64,000 nt of DNA from Tricholoma matsutake. Its lineage: Eukaryota > Basidiomycota > Agaricomycetes > Agaricales > Tricholomataceae. The stretch lies in assembly GCA_026075535.2 (NCBI GenBank), contig AP026543.1, positions 1 through 64,000 on the forward strand, given 5' to 3'. The notes below the pieces were generated by a model. It ran no database searches. It worked only from the letters and a program-made list of their open reading frames with translations, and had not been told where the DNA came from. Both the position numbers and the translations under genes were made by a program. Within the stretch, counting starts at the first letter, position 1; the number at the start of each line of letters is the position of its first letter. Shown here one piece after another: positions 43,531 to 56,333 of the stretch.

Positions 43531-46500
43531 CTAAGATGCATTGCCCTGATGCATTCGAAACTGCATACGACCAAAGTCCGTGACTTGAATGCAACACAGT
43601 GCAGCAGTGTGCCATCGGTGGAATTCCTTGATTAACCGAGGGGCATTCACATCAGACTCTTCGACCCACGAGTTCTCCTCATACCCATAACCCTTCCAAT
43701 GTACCAAATACTGGAGTTTTCCATGACGTAAATGGCTGTCCAAGATCGACTGGACTTCATATTGGGGTTCTCCCTCGATCACTGTAGGTGGTGGTGGTGG
43801 GTGTGAATGGCATCCCAGGAATGGATCTGGGGGAGCTGGAAGCAGTTTGACAACATGGAAGATGGGATGGAGTCTGGACATGGAGGCTGGGAGGCGTAGA
43901 CGATAGGCATGCATTCCAATGCACTTGACAATGGGGAAAGGTCCCAAGAAGCGATGAGTGAGTTTCTTGGATGGATGTGTAGTGGAGATGTCACTGGAGT
44001 CAAGATAAACTCAATCACCAACCTTGTACTGAGGGGTTGGGGAGTGGCGTTGGTTGTAAAATCGCGCCATGTCATCCTTCGCCTTTGCTAAGGCTGCCTT
44101 TGCCTCCTCCAAGCTATCCCTCATGTGTTCTGTGAACTCATTCACCATCTCTATGTGTGAGGGAGTTTGGCAAGGTTCAAATCCCATGCGTGGATGTTGT
44201 CCAGTGTCTAAGAGGAAAGGGGTCTGTTGAGTGGAAGCATGGACATGGTTGTTGTATCCAAACTCAGCCAAAGGAAGGAGATTGTCCCAGTCATCCTGGT
44301 GTTCATTGACAAAGAGGCAGATGTACTGCTCTAGTTCCTGGTTGACTCGCTCAGTCTGGCTGTCAGTTTGTGGGTGATAAGCGGTTGAAGCGAGGAGTTT
44401 GATCCCCAGGAGTTGGTACAGCTCATGAGTGAACTCTGCCATGAATTGAGGGCCACGATCCGAGAGGAATGCACCAGGAAGTCCATGTAATTTCCACACA
44501 TGGTGGAGGTAGAGTCAAGTGGCACCTAGGGCACTGACAGTGGTGTGAGTGGGAATGAAGTGAGCATGTTTTCCCACTGAGTCAACTGTGCACATCACTG
44601 CATCAAACCCATTTGACTCTGGTAATTCCACCACAAAGTCGATGCTGACAACATCCCAATGACTCTCTGGAACAGGAAGAGGGTGTAGCTTGCTGATAGG
44701 CTTGCAATGAGGAACCTTGGTGCATAAGCAAAGGTCACAAGTGTGACAATACTGACCAATGAGCCATGACATTTGTGGCCACCAATAGTTCTGTGAGGTG
44801 AGCTCCAAGGTCTTCCAGCATCCAGGGTGGCCAACAATCTGTGAGTCATGGTGTTGGGATATGATGCATTGGCGAAGGTCCGGGTCATTTGGAATGTAGA
44901 TGCAATCCCTGAAATACAATAAGTCCTCCTTTTCAGCCCACTCTGCTGCATGTAAGGAAAGGGTCGATCCCTTCCTCAGTTCTTTAACAGCTCAGGTGAC
45001 AACATCCTCATGTAAACCACTACAGTTTGTGTGACGAATGTCATGTAGGATGTCCCGCTCCTTGCCTTGGGGTGCGATGCCTTCCAGTCCCCGAATGGTG
45101 AACAGGTCTGGCTGCAACAACACAATGTTTTGGTTGTCACTGCTGCCATCCCCATGGTCTGCACATCGGGATAGGGCATCAGTCTTCCCCATGCTGCGAC
45201 CCAGATGGTGGTGCAAGGAGAAGTCAAATCTAGATAGACACAGGGACCAACAAGCTTGATGACGGTTCAATTTCTTGGCCATCATGAAGTACTCAAGATT
45301 CTTGTGATCTGTCCAAATTTCCACTTTGTGTTGGGCACCCTCGAGGAAGTGTCGCCACTCCTCAAGTGCATGCATTATCACCAACATCTCCTTGTCATGG
45401 ATCTCATAGTTTCACTCTACAGCACTAAGGCTTTTGGAGTAGAACACAACAGGATGCCACTTCGGGTCCTCTGGAGACTGCTGAGACAACATGGCGCCTG
45501 TCGCAAAGTCAGAACTGTTGGCTTCTACATGAAAAGGACATGAATTGTCAGCAAAGGTAAGGATGGGAGTGGAAGTGACCATCTCCTTAAGCTTTTTGAA
45601 TGCCTCCTGTTGTGCATTATCCCACCTCCATGCCTCCTTTCCTGTCAAGTCAAACAGTGGTCGTGCATGATGTGAGAAATCCTTGATAAAATGCCGATAG
45701 AAATTGATGAAGCCCAGGAAAGACTGCACCTCTCTTTTGTTCATGGACGTTGGCCAAGCTGTGACCCCATTCACCTTGACAGGATCCATCTCCACTTGAC
45801 CCTCCAAGATAATCAGGCCGAGGTACTCGATCTTGGTCTTCTCGAACTCGCATTTGTCCTGACGAAGTCACTCTAGGACGAGGCACATGATGTGACAGTG
45901 CTCTTCAACCATGCAAGTGAAGATGAGGATGTCGTCGAGATAGATGCAGACAATGCCTTCGAGGATGAGGTCATGGAAGATGTTGTTCATCATGGTCTGA
46001 AAGGTGGCAGGGCTATTAGTAAGGCCAAAGAACATGACAAGTGGTTCGAAAAGACCACGGTTGGTACGAAAGGCTGCCTTCCTCTCATCTCCCTCCTTTA
46101 TCCTCACATTATTGTAGCCCCAACGGACGTCGAGCTTGGTGAAGTATCAGGCTCCATGGAGTTGGTTTACGAGTTCGGAGATGAGGGGTAGTGGGTAGCA
46201 ATTTTTGACCATGATGTTGTTGAGCCTTCTGTAGTCTTGAACTGGTCGAAGTGAGCCATCCTTCTTCTTGACAAAGAAAAAGGGAGAGGCCATGGGTTAC
46301 TTTGATGGTCGAATACATCCAGAGGCCAGGTGCTCATCGATGAACTGGTCAAGCTGCCATTGTTCTTCCGGAGAGAGAGGATAGACCTTGCAGGATGAAG
46401 TGGTTGCACCAGGGGTGAGTTCAATCGCATGATCCCATGGCTTGCATGCAGGAAGAGAGTTGAACGACTCCTTGGAGAACACATCTTCAAACTCATGGAG

Positions 46501-47412
46501 ATGAGGGAGTAAGGAGTTAGTAGAGGATTTAGCAGTGTTGTTTTTGTGGAAGGCCTCAGTGAGGCATTGGGATATGTTCGATGTGGCACACACATCGTGC
46601 GATGAGTGAATTGCAGTGTAGAAGATCCGATCACCATCCTCCACTTCCTCTGGGTCCTCATCATCATCATCCAAGTCCGGCATCAGATCAGGAACCCCTT
46701 CCAACTCCACTTCAGGTATAGGCAGGGGTATGGCACAACACTTCTGAGTACATCATATCACCGCCTTCTGTCCACGATGTTCTTGCCTGGCTTCTGTGAA
46801 ACAAGTCCAACAGCGGGATGGACATCAGCTCATGGTAACCTCCCCAGTATGCCAGTCAACCTCTGGGTTATGGTCTCGAAGCCATGGATATCCCAAAATC
46901 ACCTTTTGCTTTCCTAATTGAGTGACAGCAAAAAGGGCATGCTCACTATGATCTTTGAAATGGAGAACCAGGTCTGCAACCTCTCGGATGGCACCAGCTT
47001 CATTCGGGGATCCATCCATGTTATATACAGGTATCGGACACAAGATTGAGCGAGTATTTAGGTGATGTTGTTGTACCAGATGGGAATCAATGAAGAGACC
47101 AGTCGCACCAGAGTCCAGGAGTGCAGAGACACCGAGTATCTGACCAGTGTTGGTCGTCTGTAGTTCGAGGGCTAGATTCAAGGAATGTGCAGAGGGAGTG
47201 GATGCCACAATATACTTGCATGGTAGTTTATGCTCCCATGATTTAATTTTGGGAAGTGGAGTAGAAGGAGAGATGGGGAGAGCAGGTATGTCTTTAGCCA
47301 ACTTCGAAGGGTCAGAGAGGGGAGCAGTTACAGAAAAGGATTCATTCTCTGGGGATTCAACTGACAATACTTCAAAGCGGTTATGGACAGGCAGTGAGGG
47401 CATATGATTCAC
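43531..47412 (-). pseudogene. pol: Protease-RT-RNase H-integrase-chromodomain of gypsy element 3
   Basis: Protease DSGATGLFID (about 47115). [42 protein letters not shown], intact catalytic YLDDILIF; a short gap removes about eight residues after LRQ, before DKCEFEKTKIEYLG. RNase H: NSSDFATGAMLSQQ, EIHDKEMLVIMHALEEW. Integrase: H2C2 zinc region (ISQHHDSQIVGHPGC...CDLCLC), core IDFVVELPES...FLSDRGPQF...AYHPQTDSQTERVN. Chromodomain: YEVQSILDSHL...YLVHWKGYGYEENSWVEE. Interrupted by TGA at 46147, 45868, 45412, 44992, 44515 and 44011, and a TAA near 46300. Domain integrity is otherwise high, so decay is recent. Confidence 0.92.
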
Positions 47413-47528
47413 TCACTGTGAATAGGAAAATCCTGCTCCTCTACAACTTCCAACTTAATCTCCTCTGCAACTTTATCCTTCGCTTCCTCAACATCTACAA
47501 GCGCCAACAAATCTTGCAGGAGTTCATC

Positions 47529-48527
47529 TCATCCCTCGGGGGTGAGCAGGCAGACATCCTGACGATGGGGACACACTCCAGCCCTGTGTCCAGGTTCCCC
47601 ACAATGGTAGCAGAGATCCAACTTACGTGCACGGCTGTGGGCTGCATCAATGTCCATTGGTACTGGGACATTCGCAGCTGGTGTGGGAGTTTGACGAACA
47701 GGAATGGGGTTAGGGTGGGGGAGGCTTTGATTGAAGGTGTAGGGCATGTGAGTGGTAGTTGGAGCATGGAATGCAGCATTAAACGCCGCATTTGTGAGTC
47801 GGGTCTTGTCACAGAGTGAAGTGGCTTCATACCAAGTAAAGATATTGTCATCTGCTGGGTGCCCTTCCAACATCTGTGCAATCTGGTCCTGAATTTCTCA
47901 GTTGAGCCCCCATTGGAACTTCACCACCACTGGTAACCCACTCCCATATCCTGCCATGTCCACCAAATCCTTGAACTCATCGATATAGTCGTCCACAGAT
48001 CGATGTCCCTGGTGGTAAGTGGATGACTCAAGTCGTGTCACTGCTCGGTGGAATTCATTGAGGAGGCAGAAGTGGCATACGAACTCAGCTCAAAAGTCAC
48101 CCCAAGTGGAGAAGGGTAGAGAACCGAGTTCTTTAGTTTGACGTAGGATACGGTTCACATAGAGATAGGCGCGTTCAGATTTCATGTATGTGAAGGCCCA
48201 ATAAATTTTTGCAGCCTCATCGACGAATTGATGGGACTGGAGACTGATGTATAACTCAAAGGAATTAAGGAATGCACGTCCCTGCACACATGCACAATTA
48301 AATTCAGTGGGGGGGGATGGTTTGAGCTGGGTGCATTCCTTAGTGGATGCATTTGGCGAAACGTCATTGTTGGGTGCGCTTGGAGTCATAAAGGGGGAAT
48401 TATTGGTCATAGGGTTAGCCTGGAGGGTCCTAACGAGGTTTTCGATCGTAGATTTAAGTGAGTCGATTTGTGCGCGCATTCCGGAAATGTCGCTTTCAAG
48501 CACGTCGAAGCATTCTGATGTGTCCAT
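47529..48527 (-). pseudogene. gag: Gag of gypsy element 3
   Basis: Starts MDTSECFDVLESDISGMRAQ at 48527 with a short coiled coil. Capsid region: VDEAAKIYWAFTYMKSERAY, STWGDF, then TGA 48090-48092, AEFVCHFCLLNEFHRAVTRL, TGA 47898-47900, EIQDQIAQMLEG. The zinc knuckle CYHCGEPGHRAGVC (CX2CX4HX4C) follows; TGA at 47529-47531. The stops fall at positions where Arg is usual (WGDFxAEF, GLNxEIQ). Confidence 0.85.
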
Positions 48528-48693
48528 GTTGCTAGGGAGTGCGTTTGGCGAAAATGGTGGTGTAGTAAAGGCAAGACTATCTGGAACGGTGTGGAGGGAC
48601 TCTGTGGAGCTTTGGGAAGCATCGTCCAGTCCATACCTGCCTATCTTGGGCAGCGCGTTCGCGATTTTCGGGCCTTAGGGGAGAGTTTTCTAC

Positions 48694-49108
48694 TATAAGG
48701 GCAACCTAAGCCTCTAGCAAAGGGAAATTGGAAGTTAAAATTATACTACATAATACAGGCATTGGGGACACACCTAGCAAAGAGAAATCCAAAGAGAAAC
48801 CCCTTGCTGATGCCCAGTATATGTGAAGATGACAAAAATCAAATATAACCTAAAAATAGAAAAAGGTGGAGATAGGCAGATCAAGGCTGCCGAATGACAT
48901 CATACCAAGGGGTATGTGTTGGAAGGGGTACTCCGCCTCTACACATAAAAGTGTCAACATGTACAAACATGATAGCAAGGGAAAATTAGTAATAAAATTC
49001 GGAAAAATCATAGAAAATGAAGAATAGAAGGAAATGAGGTGGGGAAAAATATAGGACGAACATAAAAAATAGGAAAAACACACAGGGCACCCCCCTAGTC
49101 CCCTTACA
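48694..49108 (-). repeat. 5' LTR of gypsy element 3
   Basis: 415 bp. The minus-strand transcript would start here; the internal region begins immediately after with GTAGAAAACTCTCC. Confidence 0.92.
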
Positions 49109-49113
49109 ATCTG

Positions 49114-52100
49114 GAGGAAAGTCCAAGAAAGGAAAAGCACCTCAGGAGCAAGCTCCAAGGGCGCAGCCACCAGCCATGGCAGTGACACCTATAGTTATGG
49201 AGTCAGCAGCACCAGCAGAGGCAATGGAGGTTGATCAAGCAGGAAGACGAGCCCCACTTAAATGTTTTAATTGTGGACACATTTCTAGGAATTGTAGGCA
49301 GAAGAGAAAGATTAGGGAAGCTACAATTGAGGAAGTGAAGCCGGAGGAAGGCAAGCAGAAGAATTTTGTGGAAGAGTCCCAGTGAAGGTTTCCCCATTGG
49401 TGACCCAGAATCGTTACAATGTATTAGTATCTGAGGAAACCCAGAGCAAATCAGAAAAAGAAATCAAGGAGGAGTACAACTGTTGTCAATCACGTGACAA
49501 TTTTCATGCATCATTTCCGAAAACCCCTAAATTCTTTATTTGCTCTGCACAAATAGAACCCGAAATCACCTTGACTATGGGACTGAAGACAGTGGACACA
49601 CATGCAGCAATTGATGTGGAAGCATTGCTTGACAGTGGTGCTACAGGATTGTTTATTAATTGATCCTTAATTACTGGAAACGGTATTAACACATGCAAGC
49701 TGGTGCAACCTATAATGGTGTACAATATTGACAGAATGGTCAATTGTGGAGTTATTAAGGAGGAGGTGACTATGGTATTAAAGTATCAGGAGCATCAGGA
49801 GCAAGCCATATTTGAAGTGTGCGATCTTGGGAAAACCAATCTAATAATAGGATGTCCATGGTTAGGGAAGCATAATCCCGAAATTGATTGGAAAACTGGG
49901 AAAGTACAAATGACTCATTGTCCTAAGGAATGTAATGTGTATGGGAGGCAGATGAAGAAGGAGAAAAGGAAAAATAAAGAGAAAGAATGTCTGAGGAAGT
50001 ATTCTGTTACGATGGAGGAAGTGGAGGATGAGGAAATGCCAAATGGGGAAGTTCCGATCATGATCAAGAAAGAAGAGCAGAAGCAAACCTTTAGAACAAT
50101 TCGTGGAGGACAGTCGTGGGACAAGAATATTGTGAAGGTGGAGAAGCCAGTGGAGGAATGGGTGCCAAAAGTGTATCATAAACATCTGTCAGTGTTCCAG
50201 AAGAAGGAGTCTGAGCAAATGCCGGTGCAGAAGCCATGGGATCATGTGATCAAGATTAAGCCAGGGTTTGTGCCAAAGAAGTCAAAGGTATATCCGTTAT
50301 CTCCGATGGAACAAGAAGAAGTGGACAGGAGCAATTGTGGAAAGGATACATACGACCTTTGAAATCACCGCAGATGTCACCAATATTATTCGTGCCAAAA
50401 AAGGACCAAAGGAAGAGGATGTGTACAGATTATAGGTATCTGAATGAGTGGACAGTGAAGAATGTGTACCCCTTGCCGTTGATCTCAGAAATAATGGACA
50501 AGGTGGGAAAAGCCAAAGTCTTTACAAAATTGGATTTACGATGGGGATACAACAATGTACAAATAAAGAAAGGAGATGAGTGGAAGGCCGCATTTGCCAC
50601 GCATTGAGGATCCTTCGAGCCGCTTGTCATGTTTTTCGGGATGACTAATAGTCCCCCAACCTTTCAAAATATGATGAACAACATTTTCAAGGACATAATA
50701 GACAAAGGCATGGTAATAATATTTATTGACAACATTCTGATATTCACGGAGGATGTAGAAAATCATGAGGCGATAGTGCAGGAGGTGTTATGGAGGTTGG
50801 CAGAGAATGATCTATTTTTGAAACCAGAGAAGTGTGTGTTTGGGGCAAGCGAGATTGAGTTCCTAGGATTATTGATTGGCCCTGATGGGATCAAAATGGA
50901 TCCAATCAAGGTACAGGCAATTATAGATTGGCCTGTGCCCACCCATGTCAAGGAGGTTCAAGCCTTCTTGGGACTCGCAAATTATTATCGTCACTTTGTG
51001 CACAATTTTTCTAAAATTGCCACACCCTTACATAACCTTATGCAAAAGGGAGTAGTGTGGAGGTGGGGAGAACAACAGCAGACAGCGTTTGAGGAGTTGA
51101 AGAGGAAGTTTGTGGAGGGACCAATATTAGCCCCAGTGGATTTCACATGCCCTTTGCGAGTGGAATCAGATGCATCCAATTTTGCTACTGGAGTGGTATT
51201 ATCAATACTGTGCAAAGATGACAAATGGCATCCTTGTGCATATCTGTCCCAAGGGTTGAATGATGTGGAGAGAAATTATGATGTGCATGACAAAGAGATG
51301 TTGGGGATAATATGAGCATTGGAGGCATGGAGGCATTATTTGGAAGGATGTATGCATCAGATTGAGATCTGGACAGATCATCAAAATCTGCAATACTTCA
51401 TGTCCACTAAAAAGCTTAATCGCCAGCAAGCGCATTGGGCATTATTCCTATCATGTTTTAATTTTCACTTGGTCCACAAAGCAGGAAGCTTAATGAGAAA
51501 AGCAGATGCATTATCCAGACGTATTGATCATAAAAGGGGGGTGGAGGAGGACAATAAGAATGTTACCTTACTCAAACCTGAATACTTTTGCATTTGCACT
51601 ATGTGTCAAGGGCATCTATTAATAGATAGCTCAGAAACAGAAATATTGTCTAAAATTAGACAATGTTCAGAAATGGATGATGAAGTAGTGGAAGTCATGA
51701 AAGCTCTGAAGGGAGAGAAGAAGGGTAATATTAAAGGAGATGAATGGGCTGAGGAACAAGGATTAGTGTTGTTTCGAGGAAAGGTGTATGTACCAAAGGA
51801 TCAGGATTTGCGAAGGGAGATCATCCAGTTACATCATAATATGCCAACTGCCGGACACCCAGGAAGATGGAAGACTTTGGAATTAGTAATGAGAAATTAT
51901 TGGTGGCCCGGAATTTCAAAGTATGTGTTGGGGTATGTGGATGGATGTGATATGTGCATGAGGGGGAAGAAATTTCCAGAAAAACCTGCAGGAAAATTAA
52001 TGCCGAACCCTATACCTAAAGTGCCCTGGCAAGATATATCTGTGGATTTTATTACTGGATTACCCGAAGCTCAAGGGTATGATGCAATATTTGTAGTATG

Positions 52101-53890
52101 CGACCGCTTTACAAAGGAGGTCCATATTATTCCTACTACTACAGAAACCTCACCATTGGGCTTGGTGTGCCTTTATCTAAATCAGGTATGGTGGTTACAT
52201 AGGTTACCCGATACTGTTATCTCTGATCACAGACCACAATTTGCTTCCACGTTTATGTGAGAACTAAACAACATATTGGGAATTCAAACCAAATTATCTA
52301 TGGCATATCACCTGCAGACTGCTGGACAGACAGAGAGAATGAATCAGGAGTTGGAGCAGTACCTACATATGTTTGTCAACTACTGACAAACCGACTGGCC
52401 CAAATGGCTGGCAATTGCCAAATTTTCCCACAATAACAAATTCCATTCAGCTACTTGTATGTCACCTGTCACAATCCATTCCTCATCTGCTTGGAACCTG
52501 CAACCTTCCGATCCTTTTCCACTTTTCTAACTCAACCCCTTCCACTTTCGTTCCAGCCCCCTTGCACTGCCCACTCTGCTGTGCACTAGGCCGCCTTGTA
52601 CAGCATCCATGGCTGCCTCCCAAGGCTGCTGTCTAGTTTTGCAAATTCGACTACAGATTCCTGTGCGGCTCCCACTAGGCAATTTATCTATGTAGTTGAG
52701 ACACTGCCACAGTTTCTGTTTCCATTCCGCTCTTATTCCAGACTCTAGTATTTAAGCTTAGTTAAGTTTTGCCTTGTATTTCCTTAGTTTGTATATCGAC
52801 ATAGATTCGACTCTATTTTGTCAATCCAAATATCCTTCTACTCCTACCTCTGTCCTCTAAGAGTCTGAACTCAACTTCGACTCGACCTCTAGTCTCCCTT
52901 TGAAGTTCTAGTCTTACCTGAACTAAACCCACATCCCTTCATATTCCCATCCGCAATTATCTGCCACTTTCCTGCTCCACCTCTGAACCTTTGTCTTGAA
53001 ATTAGGACACCAGACGAGGTGAAGGGCACAGCTTCTTATAAGCTGAAGCCAAGTCCTTTTCATTACCCATCCGCATAATCCGCTACGACCCAACAATCTT
53101 CCGCTCTCAACACCCACCAGGTCCAACCGGATTCTGATGAGCCCTCTCAGATCAGTTCTTAACATCACCCTTTTTCATGAATTATGGATATCATCCTCAC
53201 ATGGGAGTGGAACCCAGAAGGGAAGTCAAAGTACAGTCAGTAGAAGACTTTGTATCTAAGATGCAAAAGGTACAAGAGGAAGCAGAGGCGGCATTGAAGA
53301 AAGCATGTGATGACATGATGCAACACACAGATCATACTCGAGCACATGCTTCAGAGTACAAAGTTGGTGACTTGGTGTGGCTAAGCACCAAGGACCTGAA
53401 TATTCCATGACCTTCGAGGAAACTTATGGAGAAACAAGTTGGCCCATATGCGATCTCTAAAGTGATCTTGCCTAATGTGGTAGTGCTAAAATTACCCTGA
53501 TCATTCAAGATTGATCCCAAGATTAACATATCCTGCCTACACCCTTACTGCCCACCCACTATTCCTGGCCAACAAACTACTCTGCAACCTCCAATAATAG
53601 TAGAAGGTGCTCCAGAATACGTAGTTGAAGAAATTCTAGACTCACATCTTCGACGGAACAAATTGGAGTTCTTCATAAAGTGGAAAAACTATACCAACAA
53701 AAATAATTCGTGGGAGCCTGAAGAGAATTGTAAGCGAGCCCATCACACAATCACCCAATTCTTTAGACATAATCCAAATGCTCTGTGTTGCATTGCGAGA
53801 ATGGTGTATGAGGGGATGAAATTCTGGCCATACCAAAATTTCACAGAGAGGACAGATGTAATATTTTCTCACCTGGAGGTCGAGGCATAA
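49114..53890 (+). pseudogene. pol: Gag end and Pol of gypsy element 2
   Basis: Resumes after the insertion: zinc knuckle CFNCGHISRNC at about 49255, protease DSGATG at about 49631, then stop TGA at 49661. [18 protein letters not shown] at 50605 ([14 protein letters not shown]), and the catalytic motif reads FIDNILIF where FIDD is required, an Asp-to-Asn loss. RNase H/connection: VERNYDVHDKEML, TGA 51313. Integrase: H2C2 region (LHHNMPTAGHPGRWKTLEL...CDMCMRG) and core DFITGLPEA; TGA 52258 and 52384. A solo LTR splits CMSP from FFMNYGYHPHMG. TGA 53408 and 53498 follow. It ends with a chromodomain (YVVEEILDSHL...FFIKWKNYTNKNNSWEPEEN), which in this clade targets integration to chromatin. Clearly inactive. 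Confidence 0.9.
52467..53164 (+). mobile_element. Solo LTR, 698 bp, 5-bp TSD TCACC
   Basis: TCACC flanks both sides (52462-52466, 53165-53169). Starts TGTCACAATCC and ends TTCTTAACA. Removing it restores the integrase frame of element 2 (ATGTCACCCTTTTTCATG). Different family from the other LTRs here. Confidence 0.92.
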
Positions 53891-53901
53891 AAGGGGGGTA
53901 A

Positions 53902-54312
53902 TGTTAGGAAACCACCCCATTACCTAATAAAATTTCATTTTTATTTTATTATGTCGAATTATGCTACATTAAGCTAAATGATGCTAAATGACACTACACT
54001 TTGATAGTGTGAGAATTTTATTTCGCATGCATCAAGATGTATGTGCATGTACACACGCATTGGTAACAACAATGTACAATATATGTAACATAGTATATAA
54101 ACCCTAAATATACACCTAGGGGACCTAGTTGTGTTCTCTTAGGTATTCCACCTATGCTTTTGGTGTGAAAGGCCTTTGTCAACAAACTCATCTATTAATA
54201 ACCCCTCGCATCAAAACCATCAATTCCCCCATCATGAGCATGGATCCCATCCCCTTCTTGTAGAGAGAACCCGCATGGTCTTAGCTAGCAGATAGTGGGT
54301 GTTGCCCTAACA
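53902..54312 (+). repeat. 3' LTR of gypsy element 2
   Basis: 411 bp, alignable along its whole length to the 5' LTR, with short indels and many C/T and G/A changes (for example CCTACGTTTTTGG versus CCTATGCTTTTGG). Confidence 0.9.
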
Positions 54313-56021
54313 ATTAGGTTCCATTGATCCCTCTTACAATGATTCAACATGAACGTTCACTGGCAAAGCTCAATGTTCACTGGCAATTATCAATGGGCCC
54401 TATCTCTACAGACCAGGAAATTAGTACGAATAGTAGAAGCAAATTTCTGGATGCAGATCATTGGTAAAGTTACTCTTTTACTATCTAATTCCCATTGGCA
54501 GGCTGTTTCAAGTCGGCACCATTACTATTTTTTGTGCAGAGGTCCATGTACCTCGCCATCATCAGTCCTCAGGTGCTGGGAATCCCATCATCGCTGCACT
54601 CTAGCGTCTCTACCAACTAGACTCCGGATCCATCTCAATTGGAACAAACAATATTGCCTTCATGAATGTCATGCACCTACGCCACCACATTTCTGTTGAC
54701 AGCCTGAACCCGAATCTCTCTAATAGGGCCATTGCTGAGAGCATTTGGTACAGCAATGAGAGCATGTCTAAGAAGTCGATATTGGGAAGGGTGCAAAGGC
54801 TGCAAATGTGATGCTATTGCCACAGGGATTACAATGCTATGCTTGGCGAGAACACATCCCTCCATTTCCAGTGGGCAGGCACAGAGGCTTGAAGATTGCT
54901 CGTGTGCTTGCTAGGCTGGTGAAGGTTCTCATTCTGGAAGAATGCACAATTTATATTGAGCCTGGCAAGGATGAATGAGGATGTGTGATAGGATTGTGTT
55001 GGTTAGAGGGGGTGACGAGGGAGAAGGTTGACGTATGGTCAGGTTATGAGGACTTGGTGTTGGTGGAGGTGAGTTATTTTGGAGAGCATTGTGTTGGGGG
55101 GGGAAGGGGCTACAGAGATGGTCGAGGATATGTGTAGGGCAGCATGAGCTCATGAGGGACCTGTCAGATGGATATGAGATTATATTTGAAGGAGGTACAG
55201 CAGGTATTGTGTTGAGTGGTGGGTAGAAGCAGCAGGCAAGGTTGAGGAAGTTGAGTGTTCTCATCCTTGGTTAGTTTGCTCTGCTTACATTCTCTTTTTC
55301 TGGTTAGACAAAGGTACATCTGCCCTGGTCCCAACTTCTCACATCCTATTTTTCAAATCTCTCAACTTTCAAGTACTGGTGAGACTGCAATCATTCTCAT
55401 CTGTGATTTTTCACAGATTGAATGCAGGGACTTGGTATACATGCTCAAGGATAGATGGTCATCGAACAGGAGTTTTGGTACAATTTGAAGGCTGAACCTG
55501 AATACAGACATGATGGGGAGTGTGTTGGTGAATTCAGAGAGATGTTGAAAGTACAACACAGGGCCGAGGGTTTCCTCACCACCTTCTTGATGAAGGGGCA
55601 TGGTCATAATGAGATGACAAACATGAGTGATCGCATTGATGGTGACAATGAGTTGCTGAGATAATGAGCTTGATGTGCTCATGCTGGTACAATATCCCAT
55701 CTCTCCATCCTCACCCATCACCAAATCCCAATATGGCTTGGCTTGAAAACGAACCTTGTCATCTGTTCGCTCATCCATTCAAGTTCTTTCATTGAATGAG
55801 CATGCAGTCGAGGTGTTGTACATTGAACATAGATGCCTCACTTTCGATCATCCAATCTACAAAATGTTTTCATTCCTTTTCTACTGCTTATACTCTTTGT
55901 ATACATGACTAAATGATTTTTATGAAACAGGCTGCTGAAATATTCATCTTCCTTCGCAACTGTCGATGCTGCCTTATCTATGCTTCAAGTAGTCACTGTC
56001 GACTTCTATGGTTCCTCTGAC
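54313..56021. other. Unassigned sequence
   Basis: Short frames only. A plus-strand stretch (55455-55664) reads EFWYNLKAEPEYRHDGECVG and may be an exon; nothing is recognisable. Confidence 0.35.
55792..55863 (+). repeat. 72-bp direct repeat, copy 1
   Basis: TTGAATGAGCATGCAGTCGA...CTCACTTTCGATCATCC, about 85 percent like 56877-56947. Translates as LNEHAVEVLYIEHRCLTFDH in one frame, suggesting a duplicated exon. Confidence 0.7.
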
Positions 56022-56333
56022 TAGGGAACTGCATGGGTTTTACCCATGGGTTTCCCACACTTTTATTTCCTAATTTATTGACTGAGTTTTGCATGAAAAC
56101 TCATAAAAAAATGATTTTCTGATAGCTATTCAATGGATGCTTGTGATACAAGGGACAAAATAATTTATTTTTGACCTTGTCACATGACAGATGTGACCCA
56201 AATATTGTTTTATGTGTTAGATCACACAGAGCCAACAAAAAGCTTCCAGAAAACCATTTTTTCATGATTTTTCATGCAAAACTCATTGAATAAATTAGGA
56301 AATAAAAGCGTGGGAAACCCATGCAGTTCCCTA
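56022..56333. mobile_element. hAT-type MITE, 312 bp, 8-bp TSD CCTCTGAC
   Basis: Ends TAGGGAACTGCATGGG and CCCATGCAGTTCCCTA; CCTCTGAC at 56014-56021 and 56334-56341. Inverted arms of about 110 bp. The left arm has an extra 13-bp step (CATGGGTTTTACCCATGGG). Confidence 0.92.

Larger units (their letters stand above)
43093..49108 (-). mobile_element. Ty3/gypsy chromovirus, complete, minus strand (element 3)
   Basis: 6,016 bp inserted into gag of element 2, flanked by a perfect 5-bp duplication ATCTG (43088-43092, 49109-49113). LTRs 43093-43519 and 48694-49108. On the minus strand the LTR starts TGTAAGGGGAC and ends GCCCTTATA. A purine tract (AGAGAGGGGGTGA) precedes the 3' LTR at 43520-43535. Confidence 0.95.
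41391..54312 (+). mobile_element. Ty3/gypsy chromovirus, hosting other elements (element 2)
   Basis: LTRs at 41391-41789 and 53902-54312 start TGTTAGGAAACC and end CCCTAACA; a polypurine tract AAAAGGGGGG precedes the right one. Flanks (GGAGT left, ATTAG right) do not match, so no target duplication survives. Interrupted by a complete second gypsy (43093-49108) and a solo LTR (52467-53164). Its own length without these is about 6.2 kb. Confidence 0.92.
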
